Part shown: one piece after another, positions 50,922 to 61,373 of the stretch | Layout of the letters: the number at the start of each line of letters is the position of its first letter | Position numbering within the stretch: the stretch's first letter is position 1 | DNA from: Lachnospiraceae bacterium XBB2008 | Lineage (GTDB): Bacteria > Bacillota > Clostridia > Lachnospirales > Lachnospiraceae | NCBI GenBank assembly: GCA_900102235.1 | Contig: FMVL01000003.1 | Location: forward strand, 124,001-188,000 | DNA length: 64,000 nucleotides | Reading direction: 5' to 3' | The notes under the pieces: generated by a model | What the model was told of the DNA's origin: nothing | What the model saw: the letters and a program-made list of their open reading frames with translations, nothing else | The model's database searches: none | Position numbers and translations under genes: made by a program

Positions 50922-53265
50922 TCACACTGATACTCTGTAATCCGCCCTCATAAATGACATTCTCAGGTTTTGCGCCGTATACGACGGGTGTCCCCGAAGC
51001 AAGGCGGATATTGACTATGGTCTGTTTTGACTGGATGTGTGAATCCAGGTCTTTGCTTCCCAGAGCCAGAACATTGTTACCCTCACCGTGCAGGTTGATA
51101 GCCGAATTGTAGAAATCGATATCAAGCGAACCGGTCCCGGCTCCCACCAGATAAAGCTGCTGACCGTTCGCAGCGACCGCAAGTTCACAGTTCTCCATCT
51201 TGACGGACCCGCTCTTGCAATCCATTCCGCCTATTGCCGCTATCCGGCTTCCGGCGCACAAAATGTTAAGTTTGGAATTAACAAAATGGAGATCCGGTAT
51301 TCCTTCTAAGCTTCCGATACCCACGCCCATATCGATCTTGATGTCCAGATGCATCTTGCAGTTCGATACGACTCCGGCAAAATGACCTTTCACCGCTCCG
51401 ATCGCTATCGCACGCTGACTGGCGGGTTCTATGCGTACGGTTCCGGACAGTATATGGATGCCGTTGCCTTCCCTGAACTCACCTCCGCCGATAGCTATGG
51501 CTTCATCCGCTTCGATAAGGATATCCAGAGAACCCTTGCCGCGCCATGTGATATCTCCGACTCCTGCATTCCAGAAGTTGCCGATGGCGAAACTTGATAC
51601 TCCCTGCGCACGTATCTGAAGATTTCCCTGTCCTGTGATCACCAGACTGGAACTGTCGGGAACCAGGATCCCGAACTTGTTCAACCTGTTCTCGCCTTCG
51701 AGCACGAGGGTAAGCTCGCTCCCGGTGCCAAGCTCTATGCAGGGGAGCTGCTGGGTGCTCTCTATGAACACATCCCTGATCGTGAGTTTGCACTTGGTAT
51801 TGTCCTTGATCTTGATGGACATCTCGGCACAGTACCCGGTGTTTCCGACCAAAGTGAACTCTTCCTGGCCTATCAGGATACCCGTATATTTCTCAAGAGC
51901 CAGTCGCATGATCGGAAGTTCCGGCTCTCCGTCAATGGTGTATATCCTTCTGACTTCCAGATTTGTCCCCTTGACGGAACTCGAGATGATCTGAGATTTG
52001 ATGGCTTCATCTATGTTTTCAATGATGTCAAATGAAGGTTTACCGGTATAGTAACCCTGAATATAATCAACACCGAGTTCTATGACGGTACGCAGTTCCG
52101 GTCCGGTCTCAACACCCTCGGCAAGAGTCTTTACACCGTTTGCCTTGGCAAACTCTATGATGCTCTTGACGAAGTGCTGCTTTTTGGTCTCCTCATGTAT
52201 GTTTGAGATCAGAAGTCTGTCTATCTTCAGGTAACTGGGCAGATATCTGAGCAGGCTGGATGTATTGGAATATCCGGTCCCGTAATCATCGATGGCAAGC
52301 TCAAAGCCGCCGTTTTCGCTTCTTTCGATGAGCGAAGCAAGTTCCTGATCCTTAAACTCGGTATACTCGGTTATCTCGAAGATCACATTATCGAAATACC
52401 GCCCGAACCTCGCCTGGAGATCTGCAAAATCATCCGCATCCAACTGTGATCCGGGAAGGCTGTTTATGAATATCTTCCTGTTTCCAAGATCGGCATACTT
52501 ATTCCTGTATAACTCCATTACATTGAATAACGTCTGCTTTTCTATCTTATACAGCAGATTCTTACGGGTAGCAAAATCGAGAATGGTCATCGGAGATACG
52601 CTCACTCCGAAATCCGTTCTCATCAGAGCTTCATAGCCGAAGATCTCTCCTGTCCTTGCATCAACTATGGGCTGGAGCGCGTAGGTGAACTTGTTCTCAT
52701 TGATGATATCGCGGATCATCTCATCTTCCGGAACAGCATTGGTATCGGGCATGTATTCTCTCATCCTGTCCGGACGTATCATCATCTCGGTGGCCTGTAC
52801 CGTCATGTCTGCCAGATGTATCTCCCAAAGGTTACCGGTATCGGTAAATCCCATTCCCGTATATGATCTGTGTGCAAATTCGTTTTCGGGAAATACCGCG
52901 AGTTTTACCTTCTCGGCCTTCATGATATCAAACGAGAAAACAAGCGCCAGCGTGACCATCGAATAACCGTATCCGTGCCCGTATAATTCGGGATTGAGAA
53001 TAAAAGAAGCCAGATGAACGGTCTTCAGGTCTCCGGAAGGAATGCTCAAAGTTAAGTATCCCACAGGAGTACCGTCATCGGTCGCGATCATCTGGAAAAA
53101 AGAATCATCATCCGCCTTAGCGGCTGAATATGCATCAAATGCCTCCACGGAAGCGGGATACGGCCCCATCTCCCCCAAAGACCACTCGTCAAATATCTCT
53201 TCGGAAGTGACCCAGGATACTACTTTGGAAGCGTCTGTATTTTTGTAAGGTCTTAGTCTCAGCAT
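50914..53265 (-). CDS. GNAT-EAL-beta-helix protein
   Basis: About 783 residues in three parts. A GNAT acetyltransferase-like domain (about 1-150) has FILNPELYGHGYGYSMV, the acetyl-CoA loop, and FAHRSYTGMGFTDTG. An EAL phosphodiesterase domain (about 180-430) has GYEALMR, FINSLPGS, EITEYTE, DDYGTGYSN, KIDRLL, AEGVET and IQGYYTG, all compatible with activity. The last ~340 residues are repetitive short beta-strands with recurrent IAIG and GxGS steps (e.g. IAIGGGEFREG, GVGIGSLEG), predicting a right-handed beta-helix like those in carbohydrate-binding proteins. No signal peptide, so cytoplasmic. ATG at 53265 is eight bases after GGTGGAGG. Confidence 0.85.
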   Translation of the reverse strand: MLRLRPYKNTDASKVVSWVTSEEIFDEWSLGEMGPYPASVEAFDAYSAAKADDDSFFQMIATDDGTPVGYLTLSIPSGDLKTVHLASFILNPELYGHGYGYSMVTLALVFSFDIMKAEKVKLAVFPENEFAHRSYTGMGFTDTGNLWEIHLADMTVQATEMMIRPDRMREYMPDTNAVPEDEMIRDIINENKFTYALQPIVDARTGEIFGYEALMRTDFGVSVSPMTILDFATRKNLLYKIEKQTLFNVMELYRNKYADLGNRKIFINSLPGSQLDADDFADLQARFGRYFDNVIFEITEYTEFKDQELASLIERSENGGFELAIDDYGTGYSNTSSLLRYLPSYLKIDRLLISNIHEETKKQHFVKSIIEFAKANGVKTLAEGVETGPELRTVIELGVDYIQGYYTGKPSFDIIENIDEAIKSQIISSSVKGTNLEVRRIYTIDGEPELPIMRLALEKYTGILIGQEEFTLVGNTGYCAEMSIKIKDNTKCKLTIRDVFIESTQQLPCIELGTGSELTLVLEGENRLNKFGILVPDSSSLVITGQGNLQIRAQGVSSFAIGNFWNAGVGDITWRGKGSLDILIEADEAIAIGGGEFREGNGIHILSGTVRIEPASQRAIAIGAVKGHFAGVVSNCKMHLDIKIDMGVGIGSLEGIPDLHFVNSKLNILCAGSRIAAIGGMDCKSGSVKMENCELAVAANGQQLYLVGAGTGSLDIDFYNSAINLHGEGNNVLALGSKDLDSHIQSKQTIVNIRLASGTPVVYGAKPENVIYEGGLQSISVNE

Positions 53266-53323
53266 ACGAAGAACCTCCACCTTTTATTTTATCATCATTA
53301 ATGTATGTGATAAACTGTTTTCT

Positions 53324-54475
53324 ATGGAAATACGGCACATCTCATATTTCGACGAATTCATATGCAAGGGTGCTGAATGCCCCGAAACATGCTGCAGGGG
53401 GTGGCTTATCCCGCTTGAGCCCGAGGACATCGAGCGATACTCCAAGGAAAAGGGACTGATGAAAGCCCGTCTCATGCTCGCGATGTCGGAACACTCGATC
53501 CCTGTCTTTAATTCTTCATGCGGCGAATGCACTTTTCATGACCGCTCGGGCCTGTGCAGCCTGCAGGTTAAGCGGGGACATGATTTCATCCCGGAAACCT
53601 GTCGAAACTATCCGCGTTTCTATCGAAACTACGGGGCATTCGAAGAAGCGTATCTCGATCCGTCCTGCATAGAAGCCGCCGATATGCTCGTCTCTCATGC
53701 CGGGGAGCTGTACCTCGAATCCGCCACGGGTGATCCGGACTGCGACAAGACCATCACCAACGATGACGAACATATGCTTGAAAGACTCCTGAACATCCGC
53801 TCCGACATGTTATCCGCGCTTTCACGCGTGACCGGCTTAAACGATCTGACTTCGGTGTTAAATGCGATCGACCGTTATGCGAAGAAGCTTCAGGATGCTT
53901 ATCTGCACGGTGAAGATGACTTTTCGGATAAGACTCCGTTTAGTTGCGGTATCTTGGAAGCACCCGGCACCGAAGCCTCGGAAGTTCAGGACAGGGATCG
54001 CATATTCCCGCTGAAAGCCGATGAGATCGAATCCCTTACGCAGACATCCATATATCATGTCCGCCTGAAAAAGAAAAACCCCCGTCTCTACAGGCTCTTT
54101 TCACTTTATTTCAATAAATACCGTACAGGTCTCGCATCCGAAAACAGCTGGAAGAGGGAATACACATCCTTTTTTTCAGAGCACCCCGAGATCATTCCCT
54201 GCTATGCGGCCTATTACTCACACTATCTGTATCAGTACTGGCTCAGGATCTGGGAGGATTACAGTTTCGTAAGGCATGCCCGCGTCGGCATCATCCACCT
54301 GTCCATGCTCCTGCTCCTAAGCATCGTATATGAAAAGGAACATCACTCCATTACGCCTTCCGAACTTGCGCATATCATCGCGGTATATAACCGGCGTGCC
54401 TTTTTCAGCGATGAACTGACCGACAGCATGTACCGCGTACTGGATGGGCGTTCGGGGATCGCCTTTACTGATTGA
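53324..54475 (+). CDS. fliB: flagellin lysine-N-methylase
   Basis: A 383-residue FliB-family protein, the only clear plus-strand gene. FliB methylates lysines on flagellin. Hallmarks are FICKGAECPETCCRGW near the N-terminus and CGECTFHDRSGLCSLQ with PETCRNYPR, a cysteine cluster that probably binds an iron-sulfur centre. No flagellar gene is nearby. No ribosome site precedes the ATG; a TGTGATAAA (53306-53314) extended -10-like element nine bases upstream suggests a leaderless or nearly leaderless message. Convergent with the GHL10-type gene. Confidence 0.85.
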   Translation: MEIRHISYFDEFICKGAECPETCCRGWLIPLEPEDIERYSKEKGLMKARLMLAMSEHSIPVFNSSCGECTFHDRSGLCSLQVKRGHDFIPETCRNYPRFYRNYGAFEEAYLDPSCIEAADMLVSHAGELYLESATGDPDCDKTITNDDEHMLERLLNIRSDMLSALSRVTGLNDLTSVLNAIDRYAKKLQDAYLHGEDDFSDKTPFSCGILEAPGTEASEVQDRDRIFPLKADEIESLTQTSIYHVRLKKKNPRLYRLFSLYFNKYRTGLASENSWKREYTSFFSEHPEIIPCYAAYYSHYLYQYWLRIWEDYSFVRHARVGIIHLSMLLLLSIVYEKEHHSITPSELAHIIAVYNRRAFFSDELTDSMYRVLDGRSGIAFTD

Positions 54476-54505
54476 GTGTTCGGGGATCTCCTTTACTGAT
54501 TGAGC
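54450..54505. repeat. 28-base tandem duplication at two convergent stop codons
   Basis: Two adjacent 28-base units, 54450-54477 and 54478-54505, differ at two positions (12 and 28). Unit 1 holds the fliB stop (TGA 54473-54475); unit 2 holds the stop of the opposing gene (TAA 54493-54495). The duplication keeps the two genes from overlapping. Confidence 0.9.
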
Positions 54506-55572
54506 GCCCTGAGATTGCTCATCTCCGAGGAGCACTTGCTGCTCACTATCGACGAATACGAGAAGAGTACATATCCCGCAAGGACGTTATCACGCATTTC
54601 CCTGACCTGCCCCGAAAGATTGGTGTTCCTCGTACTCCACCCGGGATCATATTTGGATACTTCCCCGCATCTGTAAGCCGCAAGACCTATATACATTCTT
54701 ATTCCGGCCTTGTTCAGGCCTTTCCATGCGGCAAGCCTGTCGCTGTACATCGTCACGTTTCCGTCTTTGCCGTAGGCATTGCTCCAGTATATCTGAGGAC
54801 ATATGTAATCGATATATCCGGTGTTTGCCAGCCATGTATCCACATCCACGCCCGCTCTTCTGTTATTGTCTATGTTTCCCGAAGGGCTGACTCCGAAGGT
54901 TTTTCCGTATGAATGAACCGTGTTATATACATCCTTGAGCAGCGAATTATGCGCGGATGCTCCGAGAGGAGGGAAGTAATCGTCAAAGTGAATTCCCTCG
55001 ACATCATACTTATCAAGGATCTCCCTTACTCCGGCCAGGATGTTGTCCTTAGTCGCCAGAGATCTGTCGCCGCAGTATTTGCCGTTACGATATCCGTAAG
55101 GATTGATCCAGGCATGGACCTGAAGGCCGTTACTGTGGGCGATCTCCGTAATGATGGAAAACGGATCGTATCCGGGATCTCCTCCGCACATCTCATCGCT
55201 CCAGGGATAGTAAGATGAAGGATATGCAGCGTCATTGTGCGATCTGACATGAACTATGATCGCGTTTAATCCGTTATCCCTGCAGTTTTGGCATACGGTC
55301 TGAAATGTCGACCTGAAATCCTGCTCATTCCTGCCCTTAAGATAGGTCTGCCAGTCCCTGAACGAAAACCACACGGCCCTGAACTCCGCAGGGGCGGGTA
55401 CGGTAACCGCTTCGGAAGTCTCCTCTCCGGTCTCGGACAGTGCCTCCTCTCCGGTCTCGGCAGACTGTGCGGTTTCCGGCACAGCCTCGGCAGCAAGAGC
55501 GCTCACAGGCATGAGCATAAAAAGCATGGCGGCGCATATAACGCCCGTTATCTTGATTAATGTTCTGTTCAT
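54493..55572 (-). CDS. secreted family-10-like glycosyl hydrolase (GHL10 / DUF187 type)
   Basis: About 359 residues. The N-terminus is a signal peptide (ITGVICAAMLFMLMPVSALA, cleavage near AEA). A short Glu/Thr/Ala-rich linker follows, then the catalytic barrel: EFRAVWFSFRDWQTYL, GLNAIIVHVRSHNDAAYPS, LQVHAWINPYGYRNG, VEGIHFDDYFPP and YIDYICPQIYWSN. This family acts on cell-surface or peptidoglycan-associated glycans. The ATG at 55572 is chosen because it opens directly on the signal peptide, with AAGGAT upstream. Confidence 0.88.
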   Translation of the reverse strand: MNRTLIKITGVICAAMLFMLMPVSALAAEAVPETAQSAETGEEALSETGEETSEAVTVPAPAEFRAVWFSFRDWQTYLKGRNEQDFRSTFQTVCQNCRDNGLNAIIVHVRSHNDAAYPSSYYPWSDEMCGGDPGYDPFSIITEIAHSNGLQVHAWINPYGYRNGKYCGDRSLATKDNILAGVREILDKYDVEGIHFDDYFPPLGASAHNSLLKDVYNTVHSYGKTFGVSPSGNIDNNRRAGVDVDTWLANTGYIDYICPQIYWSNAYGKDGNVTMYSDRLAAWKGLNKAGIRMYIGLAAYRCGEVSKYDPGWSTRNTNLSGQVREMRDNVLAGYVLFSYSSIVSSKCSSEMSNLRALNQ

Positions 55573-55579
55573 CCTATCC

Positions 55580-56824
55580 TTAATCCCTTCTGAATATGTC
55601 ACGGGTATATACTTTATCGGCCACATCATCGAGCACCGGGTCATAACGGTTGGCTATGATCGCGTTGCTTTCGGCCTTGAATCTGTCCAGATCGTTTACG
55701 ACTCTGCTTCCGAAGAAAGTGGAGCCGTCCTCGAGTGAGGGTTCGTATACGATGACCGAGGCACCTTTTGCCTTGACTCTCTTCATGATGCCCTGGATGG
55801 AGGACTGGCGGAAATTATCAGACCCCGATTTCATGGTCAGTCTGTAGACTCCGACAACCACAGTTTTTTCCTTATCACGGTTATATGTCTCGCTCTCCTC
55901 ATAGTATCCGGCAGTATGAAGTACACGGTCTGCGATGAAATCCTTCCGGGTACGGTTGGCGTTTACTATGGCTTCTATCAGGTTTTCGGGAACATCCGAG
56001 TAATTGGCGAGCAGCTGCTTGGTATCCTTGGGCAGGCAGTATCCGCCGTAGCCGAAGCTGGGGTTATTGTAATGTGTTCCGATCCTGGGGTCTAAGCAGA
56101 CTCCGTCGATGATGGACTTGGTATCCAGGCCCTTCATCTCGGCATAGGTATCGAGTTCATTGAAATAGCTGACTCTGAGCGCCAGATATGTATTCGCAAA
56201 AAGCTTCACGGCCTCCGCCTCGGTGGTGCCCATGATCAGAACGTCTATGTTGTCCTTGATGGCTCCCTCTTCGAGGAGGCGGGCAAAAGTCTCTGCCTTG
56301 GCCTTAAGATCCGGATCCTCCATATCCGTACCGACTATGATCCGGGAAGGATAGAGATTATCATAAAGAGCCCTGCCCTCACGCAGGAATTCGGGGCTGA
56401 ACAGTATGTTCCGGGTTTCGAACTTTTTCCTCACGGATTCTGTATATCCGACGGGGATCGTGGACTTGATGACCATGACGGCATCGGGATTCACCTTTTG
56501 TACCAGACTGATCACAGCCTCAACCGCCGAAGTATCGAAGAAATTCTTCTGGGGATCATAGTTGGTCGGAGCCGCTATCACTACAAAATCCGCCTCTTTG
56601 TATGCCATCTCGCCGTCAAGCGTGGCGGTGAGATCAAGTTCCTTTTCGCTTAAGTACTCCTCTATCTCCTTATCGGCTATGGGGGACTTGCGAGCATTCA
56701 GCATTTCAACCTTCTCCGGGATGATGTCCACCGCATATACCTTGTGGTTCTGCGCAAGAAGGATGGCATTGGAGATCCCGACATATCCTGTTCCGGCTAT
56801 CGCTATGGTGTATTTATCCGACAT
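55580..56824 (-). CDS. ugd: UDP-glucose/nucleotide-sugar dehydrogenase
   Basis: A 414-residue NAD-dependent dehydrogenase making UDP-glucuronate or a related UDP-uronic acid. The NAD loop is [15 protein letters not shown], then [45 protein letters not shown] and the catalytic cysteine region [14 protein letters not shown]. The active-site Cys is intact. It sits between an alpha-galactosidase and a secreted glycosyl hydrolase, suggesting capsule or surface-glycan sugar supply. Confidence 0.93.
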   Translation of the reverse strand: MSDKYTIAIAGTGYVGISNAILLAQNHKVYAVDIIPEKVEMLNARKSPIADKEIEEYLSEKELDLTATLDGEMAYKEADFVVIAAPTNYDPQKNFFDTSAVEAVISLVQKVNPDAVMVIKSTIPVGYTESVRKKFETRNILFSPEFLREGRALYDNLYPSRIIVGTDMEDPDLKAKAETFARLLEEGAIKDNIDVLIMGTTEAEAVKLFANTYLALRVSYFNELDTYAEMKGLDTKSIIDGVCLDPRIGTHYNNPSFGYGGYCLPKDTKQLLANYSDVPENLIEAIVNANRTRKDFIADRVLHTAGYYEESETYNRDKEKTVVVGVYRLTMKSGSDNFRQSSIQGIMKRVKAKGASVIVYEPSLEDGSTFFGSRVVNDLDRFKAESNAIIANRYDPVLDDVADKVYTRDIFRRD

Positions 56825-56849
56825 TGTTCTCTCCTTTATAAGAGTTAAA

Positions 56850-59075
56850 TTATTGTGCTTTAAGGCTTATCAGCATACCCTGAAAATCTCCCCAGGGTCT
56901 CGGGATGAGGAGGCCCGCTTTCATGAGCATCTCGCCGCTGTATACGCGCTCCCCGCCCTTCTTCCCGGAAGTTTCCTTATCGTCATCCACGTAAGTTACG
57001 AAGTACTTCTTCGCGGGATCCAGACCTTTAAGCCTGATCTTGCGTGAATGGAAGTTAACACGGTTAAGTACCTGTACGAAGGTCACGAGCGCCTCGGACC
57101 TGTCCTTGGAAACGACCATGTAACAGTCGTATTCATTGTTCTGCGAATAGGAAGCCACACGGTAATAATCTCCCATGCGTACCAGGTCGTTGTATGCATG
57201 ATACATCTTCACCTGATCGGGGATCATGTTCCGGTCTTCTTCCGGGATCTTGGTCACATCGAGCTCATAGCCGAAGGTTCCGGCCAGAGCTACATAGCCT
57301 CTGGTCTTAAACGGAGTCACCCTGCCGACCGCATGGTTCGGGCAGTCGCTCACATGAGCTCCCATGGAAGAAAGCGGATAGATCAGTGACGTTCCTTCCT
57401 GTATAAGAAGCCTCTCTATCGCATCGGTATCATCCGAACACCATATCTGAGGGCTGTAATAGAGCATGCCGGGATCGAAACGTCCGCCGCCGCCCGAGCA
57501 GTTCTCAAGGAGCAGGTTCGGGAAATCCGTGATCAGTCTTTCCTGAAGTTCATATACTCCGAGCATGTATCTGTGGAACATCTCCCCCATTCTCTCCGGA
57601 GGAAGAGATGCGCTTCCCATGTCGGACAGCGGTCTGTTCATATCCCACTTCACATACTCGATATTGGCGCTTTCCAGGATAGCCTTAACCTGGCCGTATA
57701 CATTATCCACCACTTCTGGTCTGGTCAGATCCAGCACATACTGCGCCCTGGCCTGACCGGGAACCCTTCCGGGGATCTGTATCGCCCAGTCCGGGTGAGC
57801 TCTGTAAAGATCCGAATCAGGGGATATCATCTCGGGCTCGAACCAGATACCGAATTTCATTCCGCGTTTATTCACCTCATCAACGAGGTATTTAAGTCCG
57901 CCTTTGATCTTATCCTCATATACATACCAGTCTCCGAGTGAGGAATCATCAAAATCGCGGTGTCCGAACCACCCGTCATCCATAACGAGCATCTCTATTC
58001 CGAGTTTCGAAGCCTGATCGACTATGCCGAGCAGTTTGTCCGTATCAAAGTCAAAATATGTAGCTTCCCAGTTGTTGATGAGTATCGGACGCTTACGGTC
58101 CTTATACGGACTCCGGATCAGATTATTCCTGATCAGATCGTGGAACGAACGGCTCATGCCGCCTAAACCTTCCGAAGAATGGACCATTATGACCTCGGGT
58201 GCGGTAAACTCCTCACCGGGCTCAAGCAGCCAGTTGAAGTCTTCGGGATTGATACCCATCAGAGCTCTTACGGAATCAAATTGGTTTACATAACAAGACG
58301 CCAGGAAGTTGCCGGAGTAGACAAAGGACATTCCGAAAACCTCGCCCCTATCTTCATCGGCACCCTTTTCCATGATCGCCATGAAAGGGTGCTCCTGGTG
58401 GCTGCATTCACCTTTGATGGAACTGAGTCCCTGGAATCCGCGCGTCAGGGGCCGCCTGTTGATATGCCGTTCCCTAGCCCACGAACCGTGAAGGGTGAGC
58501 AGGTCAAAGTCCTCGTTATCCATATCAAGGCAGGCGCTCATCACGCGTGTGAGCACTATATCATCACTGCTGTTATTTATCACTTTAAGCGAGCGGGTGA
58601 TCGCATCGACTTTTTCAAATACTGTATATGACAGGATGACGTCCATTTTCAGAGTCTCGTCCGTCATCGTTATCTCGAGTGTCGTGCACTCGTCTTCTTT
58701 TCCGAAAGTTGCGGGCAGGCCCTTCAGCCCCTTTTTGCCCTTATATATCTCATGCGAGACCACGCCGAGTTTGACCGCGGTATGTCCGAGAGCGCTGCGT
58801 ACCGCCAGTGCATCATCCCTGTTGTCACCGAGGCCGTGGGTGGGCAATTCCATCGGAAAAGTATCATAGAACGCCAGTCTCTCTCTGTTGTTAGCCGAAG
58901 GAACAAAAGGCGCCTCCCCTGTCCTCATGAGATAGACGGCATCATGATCCTCCAGGCGGGGACCGAAATAAACATGTCCAAGGAAGTTCTCCTCATCCAC
59001 AACGGCGCACATATAGGTTGAAGCCGGTGTGTCCAGTTTGAATAATCTTTCTTTCTCGTAATAGGTAATTCCCAT
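56850..59075 (-). CDS. alpha-galactosidase, GH36
   Basis: A 741-residue GH36 enzyme releasing alpha-linked galactose from raffinose-type oligosaccharides or galactomannan. The N-terminal beta-sandwich domain is followed by the catalytic barrel: [26 protein letters not shown], the nucleophile [13 protein letters not shown] and [19 protein letters not shown] with [14 protein letters not shown]. No signal peptide, so intracellular, acting on imported oligosaccharides. Length fits group I GH36. It directly follows the sugar-sensing diguanylate cyclase gene; no galactoside transporter is in the window. Confidence 0.95.
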   Translation of the reverse strand: MGITYYEKERLFKLDTPASTYMCAVVDEENFLGHVYFGPRLEDHDAVYLMRTGEAPFVPSANNRERLAFYDTFPMELPTHGLGDNRDDALAVRSALGHTAVKLGVVSHEIYKGKKGLKGLPATFGKEDECTTLEITMTDETLKMDVILSYTVFEKVDAITRSLKVINNSSDDIVLTRVMSACLDMDNEDFDLLTLHGSWARERHINRRPLTRGFQGLSSIKGECSHQEHPFMAIMEKGADEDRGEVFGMSFVYSGNFLASCYVNQFDSVRALMGINPEDFNWLLEPGEEFTAPEVIMVHSSEGLGGMSRSFHDLIRNNLIRSPYKDRKRPILINNWEATYFDFDTDKLLGIVDQASKLGIEMLVMDDGWFGHRDFDDSSLGDWYVYEDKIKGGLKYLVDEVNKRGMKFGIWFEPEMISPDSDLYRAHPDWAIQIPGRVPGQARAQYVLDLTRPEVVDNVYGQVKAILESANIEYVKWDMNRPLSDMGSASLPPERMGEMFHRYMLGVYELQERLITDFPNLLLENCSGGGGRFDPGMLYYSPQIWCSDDTDAIERLLIQEGTSLIYPLSSMGAHVSDCPNHAVGRVTPFKTRGYVALAGTFGYELDVTKIPEEDRNMIPDQVKMYHAYNDLVRMGDYYRVASYSQNNEYDCYMVVSKDRSEALVTFVQVLNRVNFHSRKIRLKGLDPAKKYFVTYVDDDKETSGKKGGERVYSGEMLMKAGLLIPRPWGDFQGMLISLKAQ

Positions 59076-59102
59076 ATCCTTCTCCCGTATCTGTAATAAA
59101 TG

Positions 59103-61370
59103 TCAGTCTTTGGCTGTCTTTCTGCTTCGGTTCTGCTTCTCTCTGTAGAGATCCTCATCCGCAAAGGCAAGAGCCTCTTCAAGAGTTATGTTTTCGCCCT
59201 CGGGAACCTTGTATATTCCGACGGAAGCGGTAACGTAATAAGGCTTGTCACTCGTTACGTTGAAGGCATCAAACTTATCCCTGATGGCCTGCTTGTACGC
59301 TTCGGGATCCACATCGGACCATACCATGCAGGCAAACTCGTCTCCGCCGAGACGCCCGATCACTCCGTTATCCCTTTCCGCGAACTCATGAAGGGTTTCG
59401 GCTATGAGCTTAAGGGCAAAATCGCCTTCATCATGGCCGTAGCGGTCGTTAACGATCTTCAGATTATCCATGTCGACATACATTGCCATGAGAGGAATGC
59501 CGGTCACGGCTCCTTCCTCTATACATGCTTCAGCCGCCTCACTGAATCCCCGCCGGTTATATATACCGGTCATCTGATCTATCTTGGATAACCCGTCCAG
59601 CATGATGTTATGGCGCTTTAAGGTTTCATTGCTCTGCTCAAGCTGGTCCATGATATCCTGGGCTTTGGAAAGCATATATAGCATCCTGTATGCGGCCGAG
59701 AGCTGATTGACCAGCATCTCTCCGTTATCCAGGACCAGATCGTTGACGTCACAGAGGATATAGCCGTAAAGCTCATCATTGGAATAGATCGGCAGCATTG
59801 TCGCGGAGTATCTCTCATCGCCGATATACTCGTTTGCATACAGATCATATATGGAAGTCTTCTGGTGCGGAGCCTTGATGCTCGAGATCTCTCCGTCCTT
59901 CAAAATCGCCTTTAAATACAGATATTCGGGAGTATCCATCTGTTCTCCGTCCAGATGGACTATCGGATTTTCAAGCATGTACAGATAAGCGTTGTTGATC
60001 CCCAGATATGGAAGGCTCGCCAGCGGAACCGCGTAGTCCTGCTCATATCCGTGCTCAAACTGCATCATATTCTGCGCTACGAGTTTGAGCGACAGGTCTA
60101 TGGACTGGTTGGCATCATTGATCTTTCTGAGTGTCTCCTGCTGATAGGCGATAAGCATCTTGACGATCTCACGGTAGCCTTCTCTTACTTCCGTGCGGTC
60201 TTTTCTCTTTTCCTCACCGGCAGATATGAGCTCATATACCTCATCCATGAGCTCCTGAAGGAGTTCCATATCCGCATAGTCCGTGATACCGGTATTCAGC
60301 GCATCCCGGAAATGCTCCTTCAGCCTGACATGCAGTTCGGGATCGAATTCTTCGGACGATATCAGATCGATGCAGTCTCTCATGACCTGCTGATACGCCT
60401 TGTACTCCACCCCTCTGGCTCCCTGAAGCCTGTAGAAGACCTTGTTGTACAGAGCTTTGACGTGACCTGTATCCCACTCGGTCAGATCCATATGCTCGGT
60501 CACATGTCCGAAGGAATCCCTCTTGACCAGCATCGTGTCCAGGAATCTGCTCGGAGTCTTACGGCCGCGTATCAGATTGAGAGCCATGTCAAAAGCCTGT
60601 CTGGACAGTTCCATCGGGTCTGCCCAGATGCTGGACAGAGTGGGTCTCATCTGTCCCGCGAGCCTGGAATTATCGAATCCGAGCACATATATATCCCTGC
60701 CCGGCACAAGTCCGCGCTCGTTCATGACCTTATACAGCGGTACCGCGCACTCATCATTCACACAGAACACAGCCTCCACATCGGGATTAAGATCGAGCAG
60801 CCTTGCAGCCTCTGCCGTGTTTTGACGGCTTAAATGGCCTTCAACGAAGTTTTTTTCCGTAAAAGTGATCCCCCGCCTGGCCAGTATGTCGATCAGGGCT
60901 TCCTTACGCTCCACGCAGTCGGTATTTGATTCCGGACCTCCGAACATCGCAAATCTCTTACACCCGTATGTATCTATCAGGAAATCCACTCCGGCTTCGA
61001 TACCTTTGTAGTTCTCATAACAGATGCATGATTTGCCGGGTTCCTTCGTTGCGACCAGAACACACGGGATCTCGCTGTACTTGGCTATGAATTCGGATAT
61101 ACGGTCACGCGTCGCATAGTTTCCAATGCAGTTGGCTGCTATGATGATCGCATCAACATTGTCCTCAATGACCAGTTCAAAGAGGGTGTTGTACTGATAA
61201 TCGTATTTAAGATCGCCCGTAAGCAGTCTGTCTATGTATTTCCCGGGGAAAAATACCAGATTGATATTCTCCTCCTCGGCTCTTTGCATGGCACCGATCT
61301 CCAGTTCCCTGGAATAATAATCACCAAGTTCGTGGACCAGGTATGCTATAACATATTTACCGTCTTTCAT
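59103..61370 (-). CDS. LacI-type sensor domain fused to GGDEF diguanylate cyclase
   Basis: A 755-residue protein. Residues about 5-290 resemble the periplasmic-binding-protein-like ligand domain of LacI regulators (YVIAYLVHELGDYYSRELE, CRFAMFGGPESN-like and FCVNDECAVPLYKVM), but with no DNA-binding helix-turn-helix. A long, mainly helical linker and a small folded part follow (about 300-575). The C-terminal ~170 are a GGDEF domain with the intact signature GRLGGDEFACMVW. It should make c-di-GMP under control of a bound ligand, probably a sugar given the GH36 gene behind it. No signal peptide: the sensor is cytoplasmic. Confidence 0.88.
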   Translation of the reverse strand: MKDGKYVIAYLVHELGDYYSRELEIGAMQRAEEENINLVFFPGKYIDRLLTGDLKYDYQYNTLFELVIEDNVDAIIIAANCIGNYATRDRISEFIAKYSEIPCVLVATKEPGKSCICYENYKGIEAGVDFLIDTYGCKRFAMFGGPESNTDCVERKEALIDILARRGITFTEKNFVEGHLSRQNTAEAARLLDLNPDVEAVFCVNDECAVPLYKVMNERGLVPGRDIYVLGFDNSRLAGQMRPTLSSIWADPMELSRQAFDMALNLIRGRKTPSRFLDTMLVKRDSFGHVTEHMDLTEWDTGHVKALYNKVFYRLQGARGVEYKAYQQVMRDCIDLISSEEFDPELHVRLKEHFRDALNTGITDYADMELLQELMDEVYELISAGEEKRKDRTEVREGYREIVKMLIAYQQETLRKINDANQSIDLSLKLVAQNMMQFEHGYEQDYAVPLASLPYLGINNAYLYMLENPIVHLDGEQMDTPEYLYLKAILKDGEISSIKAPHQKTSIYDLYANEYIGDERYSATMLPIYSNDELYGYILCDVNDLVLDNGEMLVNQLSAAYRMLYMLSKAQDIMDQLEQSNETLKRHNIMLDGLSKIDQMTGIYNRRGFSEAAEACIEEGAVTGIPLMAMYVDMDNLKIVNDRYGHDEGDFALKLIAETLHEFAERDNGVIGRLGGDEFACMVWSDVDPEAYKQAIRDKFDAFNVTSDKPYYVTASVGIYKVPEGENITLEEALAFADEDLYREKQNRSRKTAKD

Positions 61371-61373
61371 GCT

